64,000 nt of DNA from Candidatus Rifleibacteriota bacterium (GTDB lineage: Bacteria; Muiribacteriota; Ozemobacteria; Ozemobacterales; Ozemobacteraceae), in assembly GCA_024710355.1 (NCBI GenBank), contig JANJUX010000041.1, positions 62,001 to 126,000 of the forward strand, given 5' to 3'. Below the pieces are notes generated by a model. The model ran no database searches. It saw only the letters and a program-made list of their open reading frames with translations, and was not told the DNA's origin. This document shows, piece by piece, positions 43,328 to 52,630 of this stretch; the stretch's first letter is position 1, and every line of letters starts with the position of its first letter. Both the position numbers and the translations under genes were made by a program.

Positions 43328-44173
43328 TTGCTGAAAATCATCTATGGCTCAGGTGCCACCCGGCTGCTGATGGCTGGGCTTTTCTGCGTTTGCGCGCTTG
43401 CTTCAACCGGCCAGATCGCCAGAGCATTCAGCGACAAGGAACTGATGGTGACCAACATCTGTATTCCGGCGGCGCTGGCGGGTCTGCGAGCTCATTACAA
43501 CGGCACCGACATAAAAAAAGCCATGATTCAGGCGGCATTTGGCGGTCTGCTGATGCGGGAAGGCTTCAAAATCGCGCCAAGACTCGAAGAAAAGCCAGCC
43601 TGGCAGGCCTGGAAAGCAAAAATTCTTGTTAATCTCGGGGCCTCTCTTGCCGAATCGGCCGGCGACGACTTCGTTTACCGCATGGATATCGGTCCGGTAT
43701 GGCTGATTGTCAAAGATCGCAACATCAGCTTCAAGCCGGCTCTGAATGCCGTCATCGCCCCGGTAGTACACCTGATCGAAGGTTCAAAGCCTGACTGGGG
43801 CCGAAGCCTGAAATACGGCACCTTTGCGTTTGAGCGCAGCAGCAGCCGGGATGGCACTCTGAATGGCACCGGTGCTCTTGCCTACAGCAACGCCAATACT
43901 TTCACAACCAATAAATCCGGTTCCCATTCAGGGCATGAGCTGGTTCACACTTTTCAATACCGGCGTGATGCCATGTCACCTCTGCGGCTTGGCAACCTGA
44001 TTTCCGGCCTCGATGAGCGACTTGGCGACAACTGGGTCGACGATACCGGCTGGGGCATCAGCTGGGGTCTGCAATGCAGCTGGGCTGATCTTTATGACAA
44101 GAGCAAAGATTTTGACATCCCGCTCGAAAAAGAAGCATACTACCTTGAGAAAAAATACCGCCGGTATTTTTAA
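43328..44173 (+). CDS. Exported protein with an HExxH motif (putative metallopeptidase-like)
   Basis: 281 residues, starting at TTG with GAGGA 9 nt upstream. Signal peptide or N-terminal TM (~10-33). The central region contains a hydrophobic beta domain; residues ~199-210 are SGHELVHTFQYR, an HExxH zinc motif followed by a Gln-Tyr. Near the end EKEAYYLEKKY could supply a third ligand Glu. I do not recognise the family and cannot tell whether it is an active protease. It lies between a TPR protein and a large membrane protein. Confidence 0.7.
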   Translation: MLKIIYGSGATRLLMAGLFCVCALASTGQIARAFSDKELMVTNICIPAALAGLRAHYNGTDIKKAMIQAAFGGLLMREGFKIAPRLEEKPAWQAWKAKILVNLGASLAESAGDDFVYRMDIGPVWLIVKDRNISFKPALNAVIAPVVHLIEGSKPDWGRSLKYGTFAFERSSSRDGTLNGTGALAYSNANTFTTNKSGSHSGHELVHTFQYRRDAMSPLRLGNLISGLDERLGDNWVDDTGWGISWGLQCSWADLYDKSKDFDIPLEKEAYYLEKKYRRYF

Positions 44174-44202
44174 GCCAGCCAGACCGACAAGGTAGTTAAC
44201 TG

Positions 44203-46413
44203 ATGCCCGAAGCTCTTAGACTGACGTTGACCCTGTGCCGCCTGAAAACCAGACTGCTTTTGAACAGTCTGAAAAGCTGGGCTTCGCTCGGCAAAGGCAT
44301 CGGCGTCACCCTCAGCGTCGTTCTGACCGCCGTTCTAATCACCACCGGAGCAGCAGATCTCGTTAACTCGCTGCGCATGGTTCCTTATGCCGATATCATG
44401 CTTGACTGGCTGCTCGGCGGCATAATCATCTACGTAATTTTTGTCGTGTTCACCGGCGATCTGCTGACCGGTCACAGTCTCAACACCGGCCAGATGAGCT
44501 CAGACTTCGGTTATCTGCGCACTCTGCCGCTGCCACCGATCAGCCTGGTCGTCGTAAAGCTTTTTGAAAGGTTGATTACTGACTACCTCGGGCTGATCAT
44601 TCTTTACAGCGCTTTTCTCGGCATCGCCTGCCGCAATGCCTGCAATCTCGAAAGCCTGCTGCTTGCAACCGCTCTTTATCTGCAGATAAGTCTGTTGATC
44701 GGCCTGCTGATCAATCTGACGAGTGTTTTTCTGACACGGTTTTTCAGGCCGACGGCGGTCAACAATTTTTTCTCGCTGCTCGGCTATTTCAGTGCCTTCA
44801 TAACTGTGGCACCGTATGTGATACTCAATAATTTCCCGATGCAGATACTCGAATTCATCGTCGCTAATCTCGATATCCTCAACGAGACGGTTTTCCGCTT
44901 CATGGTGCCGGTTCAGTGGCTGGCGGTGGCGCTTCTCAGCGGCGGTTTCTGCGATGAATTCTTCTTTTTCGCGGGCTTCTGGGCAATTGCAATGCTTGCC
45001 GGCACTCTGCTTTTCAAGCTTGCCATCGATCTGAACTGGTACAGTTATTCGCACAGCAGCAGCCGCAAAGGCGGCCGCACCGGGCGCAAATGGTTCAGCG
45101 GCCTGATTCACAAAGAGGTGCTGCTGCTGAAAAGCGATTTTAACCTGCTGGTAAACGCGATGATGATGCCAATCACCCTGATTATCGTCGAAATTCTTCT
45201 ATTGAAAGAGGTTTTCAAGCTTTCGTCACCGGGTTCGATGCTCAACATCATTGCCGGCGCGGTTATCTATTTCTGCGGTTTCGGGCCGGTAAACAGCATC
45301 GGTTATGAGGGAAAGGCAATCTCATTGCTCGAAACCCTGCCAATCAAACCCTCTTCACTGCTCTTAAAAAAAGCCGCGTTCTGGATTTTCATCGCCGAGG
45401 TGATCTTTGTTCCGGCCACGGTTCTAAGCATGCAGCAGATGAACTTTGCGCCGGCTTTCATCGCACAGTCTGCTCTGGTTGCGGCGATCTTTACCGCTGC
45501 CTGCGTTCTCGCTTCGGTCTGTGTTTCTGCCGTATTTCCCTGTTTCGACAGCAAAGTTCTGCAGCAGCGCTCGACGCTCGCGGGCAAACTTGCAGCCCTC
45601 GGCCTGATGCTGCTTATGGTGCCGGTAAAAGACCTCAGCCAGCCATCAATTTTCAGCTTCGTCGTGTTTGCCTGCCTGCTGTATCTGATGTTCATCAAGG
45701 CCCGTGCCGCGCTGTTTTTCAGACTCGACCCACAGGCCCAGAACTCTGAATACCAGAAGCAGATCGACGTGATGCTGCTGACACTGGCATTCGCCGCTGG
45801 CGAAATCTCGCTGACTCACATGTTTCATGCGGTAGCGCCCGGCATCGATACCGGCATGTGGAACTGGTTCATTCCGGCGGTAATTATTCTGCCAATCAGC
45901 GCCCTGCTGATGCTTTCGCACCGTGCGGCCACGCAACCCGACCATAATCCGGCGGTTCGCAGGGGATTCAACAGCCCGGCCGTTTCCTGGGGCATTACCG
46001 CTCTGCTGCTGGCCGCCACAATTGTTCTGACGATCAGTATGCATGTAAGACTCCCCGAAACGGCGGCACTGTTCCGTGACGACCTGTTTCAGATTGCCGA
46101 TCTGGCGCGAACCGTTTCGTTGCCGCCGACAATCTGGTGCGGGCTGCTGATCGCGGGCAGCGCGGTGCTGGGCGGTCTGTTCGTCTGCCATCTCGGCCGG
46201 CGGTTTCCCTGCCATGGGCGTGGCAGCCTGCTGAACACACTCGCCGGCATTGCCCTTCTGACACTGCTGTTTCCGGCGCGACTGATGCCGGCCGGGCTGA
46301 TTATCGCAACTGCGGTTGCCGCCGCCAACCGGCTTACCGGCCAAACACGCCACGCAATCGTGATTGGAGCGCTGGCGTCGGCAGCTCAGGGCATATACTT
46401 TATCTTTTTTTAA
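44203..46413 (+). CDS. Large polytopic membrane protein, ABC-2 exporter permease-like
   Basis: 736 residues with ~16 hydrophobic segments in two halves joined by a cytoplasmic basic stretch (SSRKGGRTGRKW, ~288) followed by HKEVLLLKSDFN, a feature of large 'ABC exporter' permeases of the fused type. The N-terminus includes LPLPPISLVVVKLFERL. No ATPase domain or neighbour ATPase is present in this operon, so the partner is unknown. AAGG is upstream of the ATG. Exporter identity is likely but not certain. Confidence 0.65.
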   Translation: MPEALRLTLTLCRLKTRLLLNSLKSWASLGKGIGVTLSVVLTAVLITTGAADLVNSLRMVPYADIMLDWLLGGIIIYVIFVVFTGDLLTGHSLNTGQMSSDFGYLRTLPLPPISLVVVKLFERLITDYLGLIILYSAFLGIACRNACNLESLLLATALYLQISLLIGLLINLTSVFLTRFFRPTAVNNFFSLLGYFSAFITVAPYVILNNFPMQILEFIVANLDILNETVFRFMVPVQWLAVALLSGGFCDEFFFFAGFWAIAMLAGTLLFKLAIDLNWYSYSHSSSRKGGRTGRKWFSGLIHKEVLLLKSDFNLLVNAMMMPITLIIVEILLLKEVFKLSSPGSMLNIIAGAVIYFCGFGPVNSIGYEGKAISLLETLPIKPSSLLLKKAAFWIFIAEVIFVPATVLSMQQMNFAPAFIAQSALVAAIFTAACVLASVCVSAVFPCFDSKVLQQRSTLAGKLAALGLMLLMVPVKDLSQPSIFSFVVFACLLYLMFIKARAALFFRLDPQAQNSEYQKQIDVMLLTLAFAAGEISLTHMFHAVAPGIDTGMWNWFIPAVIILPISALLMLSHRAATQPDHNPAVRRGFNSPAVSWGITALLLAATIVLTISMHVRLPETAALFRDDLFQIADLARTVSLPPTIWCGLLIAGSAVLGGLFVCHLGRRFPCHGRGSLLNTLAGIALLTLLFPARLMPAGLIIATAVAAANRLTGQTRHAIVIGALASAAQGIYFIFF

Positions 46414-46478
46414 AAATTCTTCTTGCTAAACCTCCGACTTTTTATACTTTCTCACGCCATAACCTTATGGAGGTTTTT

Positions 46479-47027
46479 ATGCTTACCAGAAGACCATTTC
46501 TGATTTTCGGCCTCATCATAGCGATTATGGCGGTGGTAGCCACACAGGTTAAAGCCAGCCTTAATGAATGGGAGTCTGCGCCTGACGTCGAGTCGATGAA
46601 CCCCGACATGGCCTACGCCCACAGTGGCAACTACATGCAGACCGCCGGTCAGTATGACCGCAACGGCGATGGGCGTGTCGACCTGATCGTTGCCGACCGC
46701 AACGGCGACGGTCGCGCTGATTACTGGGCCACCGACCGCAACTTCGACGGCCGTTTCAACGATTACCAGTATGACCGCAACTTTGACGGCCGCATCGACC
46801 AGTGGGAATACGACCTCGACATCGACGGTGTTTCCGACAAGATCTATGTCGACGCCGACAATGACGGCCGCGCCGAGCTTTACGCAATGCTCAACCCGAT
46901 TACCCGAACCTACACCTGGTATGGTAATATGACAAACGTTGCCGCTTCGGGGCAGATGTCGTTCCCGCCCATGAGCGCCAAAAAAATGAAGAAATATCGT
47001 GGTGGTCGTGCTGGCGATTCCATGTAA
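46479..47027 (+). CDS. Exported protein with EF-hand-like DxNxDGxxD repeats
   Basis: 182 residues from the ATG at 46479, 5 nt after GGAGG. Signal peptide (~1-25). Residues ~50-145 hold seven tandem acidic loops such as DRNGDGRVD, DRNGDGRAD, DRNFDGRFN, DRNFDGRID, DLDIDGVSD and DADNDGRAE, spaced about 12-14 residues, resembling calcium-binding beta-rolls of thrombospondin type-3 or VCBS-like repeats. The C-terminus is basic. It probably binds calcium and acts as a surface structural protein. Confidence 0.78.
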   Translation: MLTRRPFLIFGLIIAIMAVVATQVKASLNEWESAPDVESMNPDMAYAHSGNYMQTAGQYDRNGDGRVDLIVADRNGDGRADYWATDRNFDGRFNDYQYDRNFDGRIDQWEYDLDIDGVSDKIYVDADNDGRAELYAMLNPITRTYTWYGNMTNVAASGQMSFPPMSAKKMKKYRGGRAGDSM

Positions 47028-47036
47028 GAAGGTCGG

Positions 47037-48881
47037 ATGAACAAAAAATCTCTGCTCTCTCTCTGCCTTTCGGCAGGCATTCTCACTGGAGTGCCTGCTT
47101 TTACCTTTGCTTCAGAAGCCCAGGCTTCCGGAAACCCGCCCGCGAGAGTCGCTGCCCTGCCAGCCGTCGCCGAGCCAGCTATTGCTTCTACCACCCCGGG
47201 CCCTGCTGCTGAAACAGTTGCTGCCGCAACCTCAGATGACGCCAGTATTACTGCGACCGCTGCAACCGAGATCAACAAAGCGACAGCAACTGCCAAAACA
47301 CCTGAAATAATCAGGCCCGACGAAGCCGGTGAAGCAACAGAAGCCGCTGCAGGCGATCTCTCCAAAAAAACCGGCGAAAAAGATATTGGTAGCTCAGAAG
47401 CTGCAGACCCGGATTCTGCAAACTCGGATCCCGGAACAGACGCATATTCAGAAGCTGCCGTAGACCCCAGTGCTGAAGAAAACACAGACCCTGCAGTTAC
47501 AGATACCGACTCTGAAACAGACCCGGATACTGAACTAAGTTCCGATGCAGACGCAACCCCGGAAGCAACCGCCACGGCAACCCCTGAAATTTACGACCCG
47601 TTCGCCGCCGACCCCTTCACCGGTAGCCCGCTGCTGCGCATGAAAAGACGTCTCGAAAATCTGGCCGGCATCAACGGCAGAATGCAGAAAAGTGCCGACC
47701 TGGCCCTGGCGGTCGCGGCGTCAGCCAGCGAAGACCGCTATTTTCGCCGCAACTGCGAGTATCTGACCCGGCTGGTAAGGCGGGCGCCATTCCCGGCGCT
47801 GGCAAGCACTCTTGTTTTTCCCGAATTTCTTGGCATCGCCAATGAATTGATGCTCGAGTCGACAAGGGCAATCGTCAACATATTTATCGAAGATCTGCAA
47901 TATGACCCGCAGAAGCGCCTGAAATTGCTGCAGAATCTTGCCGAACTGCACCTGCTGACCGGCGAGATCGCGCAGATACAGCGAAAAGCACTGCAGAACG
48001 TTAAAGATCTCGCAGCGACCATGACCGATCAGGCACGGCGTCGGGCCGTCGGAGCGCCACCGGCCGACCTGCTGAAAAAAACCATATCTGAAGTATCTCA
48101 GCTTCTCGATCAGTCGGCCAGCCGCTGGAACGCCCTTCTGAACCAGCACGACCACCATCGTGCCCACTTCAGCGGCATACTCGACTATCTCGTCAGCTCG
48201 AACGATTCGCTGCCGGCGGTCAGACATGCCGCCCGGCTGAATCAGATGCTGCGCAGCCTGCTCGATTTCAAAATCTGCCTCGAAGATTTTTATGGCCATG
48301 TGTCAGCCTCCCCTGCCCGACTTGCTGACCGCCAACAGGCGCTGTCAGAAAAACTCGCCGGCCTCGCCGAACGCTCGAATCACTTCAGATCGCGAGTCGC
48401 TGCCTTCGATGGCCGTTTCCCGGCCAGAGAGAATGACCCGGCCGCTACCCCTCCCTTCTCATGTGCCGACGAACTCACCGAAATTTTCTCACTTCTCGAA
48501 AAGATGCATTCTGCAAGAATCATGACCGGATTCACCCAGACTGATGCCGGCCAGCAACCAGAAACACCTGCTGCAGCAACGGTTTCCGGTTCCGATACCG
48601 CCGCTTTAATCGCCACCCCGACCGATTTTTCAGAACCAGAAAAACCTCAGGAATCAGCCAAAACGCAATCTGCCACTTCAGACTCCGCAGACAGGCAGAC
48701 AGAAGTAGCCGCCGAAAGTGAACCCGAAGCAGAAAAAACTCTTCTCAAAGAACTCGTCGCATGGGTGGATGGCAACCCCTGGCCCCTCCCCGCAGAAGAA
48801 GACGGAAAAAATGATGAAGAAAAAGACGACAAAGATAAAAGCGACAAGACAAGCCCGGCTCTAGACACACACAAAAATTAA
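47037..48881 (+). CDS. Exported, acidic low-complexity protein with helical core, unknown function
   Basis: 614 residues. Signal peptide (1-~23), then a Thr/Ala/Glu/Asp-rich disordered region (~30-180), a helix-rich folded core (~195-460) and an acidic C-terminal tail ending in Lys/Asp runs. No known motif seen. It begins 9 nt after the EF-hand-like gene, indicating co-transcription and perhaps a joint surface role. The composition suggests a filamentous or linker function; this is a guess. Confidence 0.7.
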   Translation: MNKKSLLSLCLSAGILTGVPAFTFASEAQASGNPPARVAALPAVAEPAIASTTPGPAAETVAAATSDDASITATAATEINKATATAKTPEIIRPDEAGEATEAAAGDLSKKTGEKDIGSSEAADPDSANSDPGTDAYSEAAVDPSAEENTDPAVTDTDSETDPDTELSSDADATPEATATATPEIYDPFAADPFTGSPLLRMKRRLENLAGINGRMQKSADLALAVAASASEDRYFRRNCEYLTRLVRRAPFPALASTLVFPEFLGIANELMLESTRAIVNIFIEDLQYDPQKRLKLLQNLAELHLLTGEIAQIQRKALQNVKDLAATMTDQARRRAVGAPPADLLKKTISEVSQLLDQSASRWNALLNQHDHHRAHFSGILDYLVSSNDSLPAVRHAARLNQMLRSLLDFKICLEDFYGHVSASPARLADRQQALSEKLAGLAERSNHFRSRVAAFDGRFPARENDPAATPPFSCADELTEIFSLLEKMHSARIMTGFTQTDAGQQPETPAAATVSGSDTAALIATPTDFSEPEKPQESAKTQSATSDSADRQTEVAAESEPEAEKTLLKELVAWVDGNPWPLPAEEDGKNDEEKDDKDKSDKTSPALDTHKN

Positions 48882-49042
48882 AGATATTTGGCCTTTATCG
48901 CATTGTTTTTTATAATTTTTGCCACTATGCCTTAACCAAACCCTAAATTTGTCTGATTTTCGCATAATTTTTCGCCGGAAAACTGCCGATGGTTATTAAA
49001 GAAAGGGTGAAGTATGCTCTTTCAACTGCAAGGAGGCAGCAT

Positions 49043-50002
49043 ATGAGTCTTAAATTAGGCAGCGACCACGGAAGGTCAATACTTGAACAGCTTCAGAACA
49101 GATTTCGCGACCGCGTTGACGAAGAAAAAGGCGCAAAACCCTTCTCGCCGGCACCACTGAGTCTGAAAGACATTTTCGAACGTTCAAGAACCCACGAACG
49201 CAAAGATTCCGGCAAAACCGGTCTACAGGAAAAGCCAGAAGCCGGCTCGATTCAGGCTGGCGGTCTCAACATTTCGTTTCAGTTCGATCTTTTCTACGAA
49301 CTTTCTTCAAAAGTTGAAGCAAAGATGGGCAGACAGGGCGCCAACCGCTTTGCCGAACTGAGCGGCAAGGTCTCAGAAACTTTCATGGGCAATTTCAGCC
49401 TGTCGATCGACCCGGTCGGCTCATTCATGAACGGTACCGAAAAGTCACTCGAAATTTCGCCCGAAACTACCGGTGAATTTTTTGATGCGGTTGAAGGCCT
49501 TGCCGACCTCAGCCCCGAAGCTCTCGAAAATTTTCTCAAAGAATCTGATGAATTTTTTAACGAGCTCGAAGCCACTTACGGCGAAGCCGGCGGCGCTTTT
49601 GATCAGATCAAAGGCGTAATGCAGGAGCAGGCAAAAGCCTTTTTTGCAGATGTAGAACAGGCAAGAGCCGACGCCCTCGGCGGCGGCGCAGCCACTGAAG
49701 CTCTGCCTGCCGAAGGCGAAGCCGCACTTCCGGCCGCCAATACCGATATTTCCGCCCTGTTGCCGACCACAGACAAAGAAAACGGCAACGGTTCGCTTAT
49801 CGAAATGTTTTTTAAACCCGAAGTCAAAGTCAGCCAGTCAGACTACCAGGATTTCCTTAAAGATTTTGTTGAATATGCAGAAAAATTCAAACAACAGATG
49901 TTCGAAAAGCTTTTCAACAGCCGCAGCTCTTATGACAAGACCGGCAAAAGTGAAGAAACCGAAGCTGCCGGCAAGACCAATATCGTCGATACCGCAGTCT
50001 GA
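49043..50002 (+). CDS. Conserved-looking cytoplasmic protein of unknown function
   Basis: 319 residues from the ATG at 49043, with AAGGAGG 7 nt upstream; the longer frame to 48989 is not used. No signal peptide. Residues ~75-190 are an amphipathic alpha-helical region (SSKVEAKMGRQGANRFAELS... FFDAVEGLADLSPEALENFL) reminiscent of uncharacterised DUF5610-type proteins. The C-terminus is charged. Ends with a strong terminator. Function unknown. Confidence 0.7.
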   Translation: MSLKLGSDHGRSILEQLQNRFRDRVDEEKGAKPFSPAPLSLKDIFERSRTHERKDSGKTGLQEKPEAGSIQAGGLNISFQFDLFYELSSKVEAKMGRQGANRFAELSGKVSETFMGNFSLSIDPVGSFMNGTEKSLEISPETTGEFFDAVEGLADLSPEALENFLKESDEFFNELEATYGEAGGAFDQIKGVMQEQAKAFFADVEQARADALGGGAATEALPAEGEAALPAANTDISALLPTTDKENGNGSLIEMFFKPEVKVSQSDYQDFLKDFVEYAEKFKQQMFEKLFNSRSSYDKTGKSEETEAAGKTNIVDTAV

Positions 50003-50046
50003 ATTACCGCAGCAGCTACAGCAACTTCACAGTATAATTAAAATTT

Positions 50047-50086
50047 CCGCCCCCGCAAATACGCCGGGGGCGGTTTTATTTTTATC
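50047..50086 (+). terminator. Terminator after the gene ending at 50002
   Basis: CCGCCCCCG/CGGGGGCGG stem with loop CAAATACGC and TTTTATTTTTAT tail. The remaining ~310 bp up to the convergent GNAT gene contain AT-rich DNA with no recognisable gene or element. Confidence 0.9.
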
Positions 50087-50398
50087 AAAGCTGATACCGG
50101 CATCTCCCCAAAATAGCCAGCATGCTGCAGTCTGGATGCCTCAAGCTGTATAGAACACCATCCACCTTGCACTTATTTTCACAAACAAACCATATTCATA
50201 GCACATTACTATATGAAGGGTTTTTGCAGTTACTTATCATGATGATAGTCAAATAAGAAAATTGATCGAAGAGCATCAAAACAGGTTATAAAATGCCAGG
50301 AAATTCAGGTTCTAACAAACAGAACTGGCAGTCGTCTGTGCTTATCTGTGACTGAAAAAACGCCGGCACAGCTGAAATTGATTTTTAAATTATCAGAA

Positions 50399-50875
50399 TC
50401 ACAGATCTTTCCAGTATTTGACGGCATTTTCGCCGCCGGCGTAATACCAGATGATGGTTTTCGTCTCTTTGTACCCGTTTTTTTCAAACATGCGACGCGA
50501 TGGCGTGTTACTTTCGCGCACCTCGGCACAGGATTTTTTCATGCCATTCTCTCGGAACCAGTCCTCAATTACTTTTACGAGAAACGAACCAGTGCCTTTT
50601 TGTTTGCGGTCAGGCAGTACACCGATCTTGTAGACACGGCCCGATGAGACCTTGAAATGCCGGAGCAGCCCGGTGACCGTCGCGAATATTTTCCCTTCTT
50701 CGTCTCTGATGATGAAGGTTACGCTGGTCGGCGAAGTTATCAGATGCCTGAGATTGCGCTTCGGAAACTGATCGACCGCATGCTCGAAGCAGATTTTTTC
50801 GAAGGCGAAGAGATCATTGACATCGTCGGGGGTCGCTTTGACCACCGGAAAACCACAAAATTCAATCTTTTTCAT
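50399..50875 (-). CDS. GNAT-family N-acetyltransferase
   Basis: 158 residues from the ATG at 50875 (AGGA upstream). Motif A VYKIGVLPDRKQKGTGSFLV carries the acetyl-CoA-binding Q-x-x-G-x-G/A, and motif B ends NTPSRRMFEKNGYKE, typical of RimI-like GNATs. Substrate unknown. Monocistronic, between two non-coding gaps. Confidence 0.85.
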   Translation of the reverse strand: MKKIEFCGFPVVKATPDDVNDLFAFEKICFEHAVDQFPKRNLRHLITSPTSVTFIIRDEEGKIFATVTGLLRHFKVSSGRVYKIGVLPDRKQKGTGSFLVKVIEDWFRENGMKKSCAEVRESNTPSRRMFEKNGYKETKTIIWYYAGGENAVKYWKDL

Positions 50876-50962
50876 AGTCCTGCCCGGTTTTTGGTGTGGT
50901 GACAGATTCTCGAACAACTATACCAGAGGAAAAAAAAGTGTGCATTTTTTTTCTTTGCCCCC

Positions 50963-50991
50963 TTGCGCACTTTTCAGGACACCATTAGAAT
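50963..50991 (+). promoter_or_regulatory. Promoter TTGCGC-N17-TAGAAT of the first C11 peptidase gene
   Basis: Fair -35, ideal spacing and good -10 box, about 57 nt before the ATG at 51049. The leader includes a short TCCGG/CCGGA stem. Confidence 0.55.
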
Positions 50992-51048
50992 GTTTAATAT
51001 CCGGAGCGAGCATTCCCGGATAAGTATATAAGTTCAGGGAGACCGAGA

Positions 51049-52413
51049 ATGAAGCGAGTATCAAGTATCATCGTCGTTGTAACCCTGTTGTTGTGCGCTG
51101 CATACACACCTGCAAACGCTGCCGCAGTCAAAGACTGGACCGTAGCAGTGTTCCTTAACGCCGACAACAATCTGGATCCGTTTGGTGTAGAAGACCAGCA
51201 GGAAATGGCCAAAGTTGGCTCGAGTGATTTCCTGAATATCGTCAGCCTGATCGACCGCGAACACGGCCCGGCTCAGATAAATTACATCGAAAAGAACAAC
51301 ATCAAAAAAGTAAAAGACATGGGCGAAATGGACATGGGCGACTACCGCCAGTTCGTTGAATTCGCCAAATTCGTTAAAGAAAATTACCCCGCCAAGCACT
51401 ATTGCTTCACCATCTGGAATCACGGTTCCGGCTGGAAAAACAAAGGCACCAGCGCTATCTATCGTGGTATTTCCTATGACGATTCTTCAAACAACCATAT
51501 CACCAACGCTCAGCTTGGTACTGCAGTTGCCGAAGTAAGCAAGATTCTCGGCCAGAAAATCGACATCCTGAACTTTGACGCCTGCCTGATGCAGATGGTC
51601 GAAGTCGCTCATGCCGTTAAAGACAATGTTGTATACATGGTCGCTTCTGAAGAACTTGAACCGGGCAAAGGCGCCCCCTATGACGACATTCTTCGCGGCG
51701 TAAAAGCCGGCATGACTCCTCAGGCCTATGCTCTCAACTGGGTAAACGCTTTCGCCAAGTCATACAACGGTGGCAGCCAGGGTTTCGACGAATCAACCCA
51801 GTCAGCCCTCGATATGTCGAAGTTCGGCCCGGTTGTTGATTCAGTGAATGGTCTTGCCAAAGCTCTGATGACCGGCAAGAACACCATGATCGTTAAAGCA
51901 GCTCTCGCCAAAGTCCAGAAGTTCGGTGACCCGGGCAATATCGACCTGGTCCATTTCGCCGAACTGCTCCAGGCTCAGACTGGTGTCGACACTGCCGTGA
52001 AGACTGCCTGTGATAAAGTCATCGCTGCTGTTAAAGCCGCTATAATCATCAACAAAGTTACCGGCTCGACCACCAAGAATTCGAAGGGCCTGGCTATCTA
52101 CCTGCCGGCCAACCTGGTTCTTGAATCGAAATATAATGGCCTGTGCTTTGCCAAAGCCACCATGTGGGATGAAATGATTGTAGCCCTGGCCAAAAAAGAA
52201 GCCGCTGAACGCGTAGTGGCCGGTGTAGCCGCTGGTAACCTCGACGAAATGAGAAGCCTGGTCGCCGAAGCCGCTCAGAATCCAGAAGCCAGTCGCCTTG
52301 CCCTGCAGGAACTCAACTTCGCCGTTTACTCAGAAAACCTTCTGCCCGAATCAATCAAAGGCGAATTCGAAAATCTGTTCGAAGCCCTCAAAAATTCAGT
52401 TTCCGGCAAGTAA
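51049..52413 (+). CDS. Exported clostripain-family (C11) cysteine peptidase, copy 1
   Basis: 454 residues. Signal peptide (1-~25). The C11 catalytic dyad is visible: His125 in IWNHGSGW and Cys179 in NFDACLMQMVEV; the ADNNLD segment after the first strand is also family-typical. C11 enzymes cut after Arg or Lys and often self-process. The C-terminal ~85 residues (after ~AKKEAAERVV) form a helical extension shared with copy 2. GGGAG upstream of the ATG. Flanked by its own promoter and terminator. Confidence 0.93.
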   Translation: MKRVSSIIVVVTLLLCAAYTPANAAAVKDWTVAVFLNADNNLDPFGVEDQQEMAKVGSSDFLNIVSLIDREHGPAQINYIEKNNIKKVKDMGEMDMGDYRQFVEFAKFVKENYPAKHYCFTIWNHGSGWKNKGTSAIYRGISYDDSSNNHITNAQLGTAVAEVSKILGQKIDILNFDACLMQMVEVAHAVKDNVVYMVASEELEPGKGAPYDDILRGVKAGMTPQAYALNWVNAFAKSYNGGSQGFDESTQSALDMSKFGPVVDSVNGLAKALMTGKNTMIVKAALAKVQKFGDPGNIDLVHFAELLQAQTGVDTAVKTACDKVIAAVKAAIIINKVTGSTTKNSKGLAIYLPANLVLESKYNGLCFAKATMWDEMIVALAKKEAAERVVAGVAAGNLDEMRSLVAEAAQNPEASRLALQELNFAVYSENLLPESIKGEFENLFEALKNSVSGK

Positions 52414-52425
52414 GACGCTTTAAAG

Positions 52426-52462
52426 AATCCCCCGGTCGCTCAGGCGTCCGGGGGATTTTTCA
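52426..52462 (+). terminator. Terminator between the two C11 peptidase genes
   Basis: ATCCCCCGG/CCGGGGGAT stem with a 12-nt loop and ATTTTTCATTTT tail, 13 nt after the stop of copy 1. Confidence 0.9.
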
Positions 52463-52512
52463 TTTTGCAGCGGTTTATAATCCGCAAACTGTGTTTTTAT
52501 TTGCAAGTTTTC

Positions 52513-52541
52513 TTGACAGGGTACATTTGTGGTTCTATAAT
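52513..52541 (+). promoter_or_regulatory. Consensus promoter TTGACA-N17-TATAAT of the second C11 peptidase gene
   Basis: Perfect match in both boxes and spacing. The ~83-nt leader that follows is AT-rich with repeated GTATAAG/AATAAGTAT words, then AAGGAG before the ATG. Confidence 0.92.
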
Positions 52542-52630
52542 CAAAAGATCAGTGTATCTTGTATAAGTATTGAATAAGTATCGTTATTAATGTTCTGCTT
52601 CCCGTATAAAGAGTATAAGGAGTAATAAGT

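Noticed and set aside
45646..46353. 235-codon open frame on the minus strand
   Set aside because: Antisense to the polytopic membrane protein; Gln/Arg-rich translation typical of a shadow frame.
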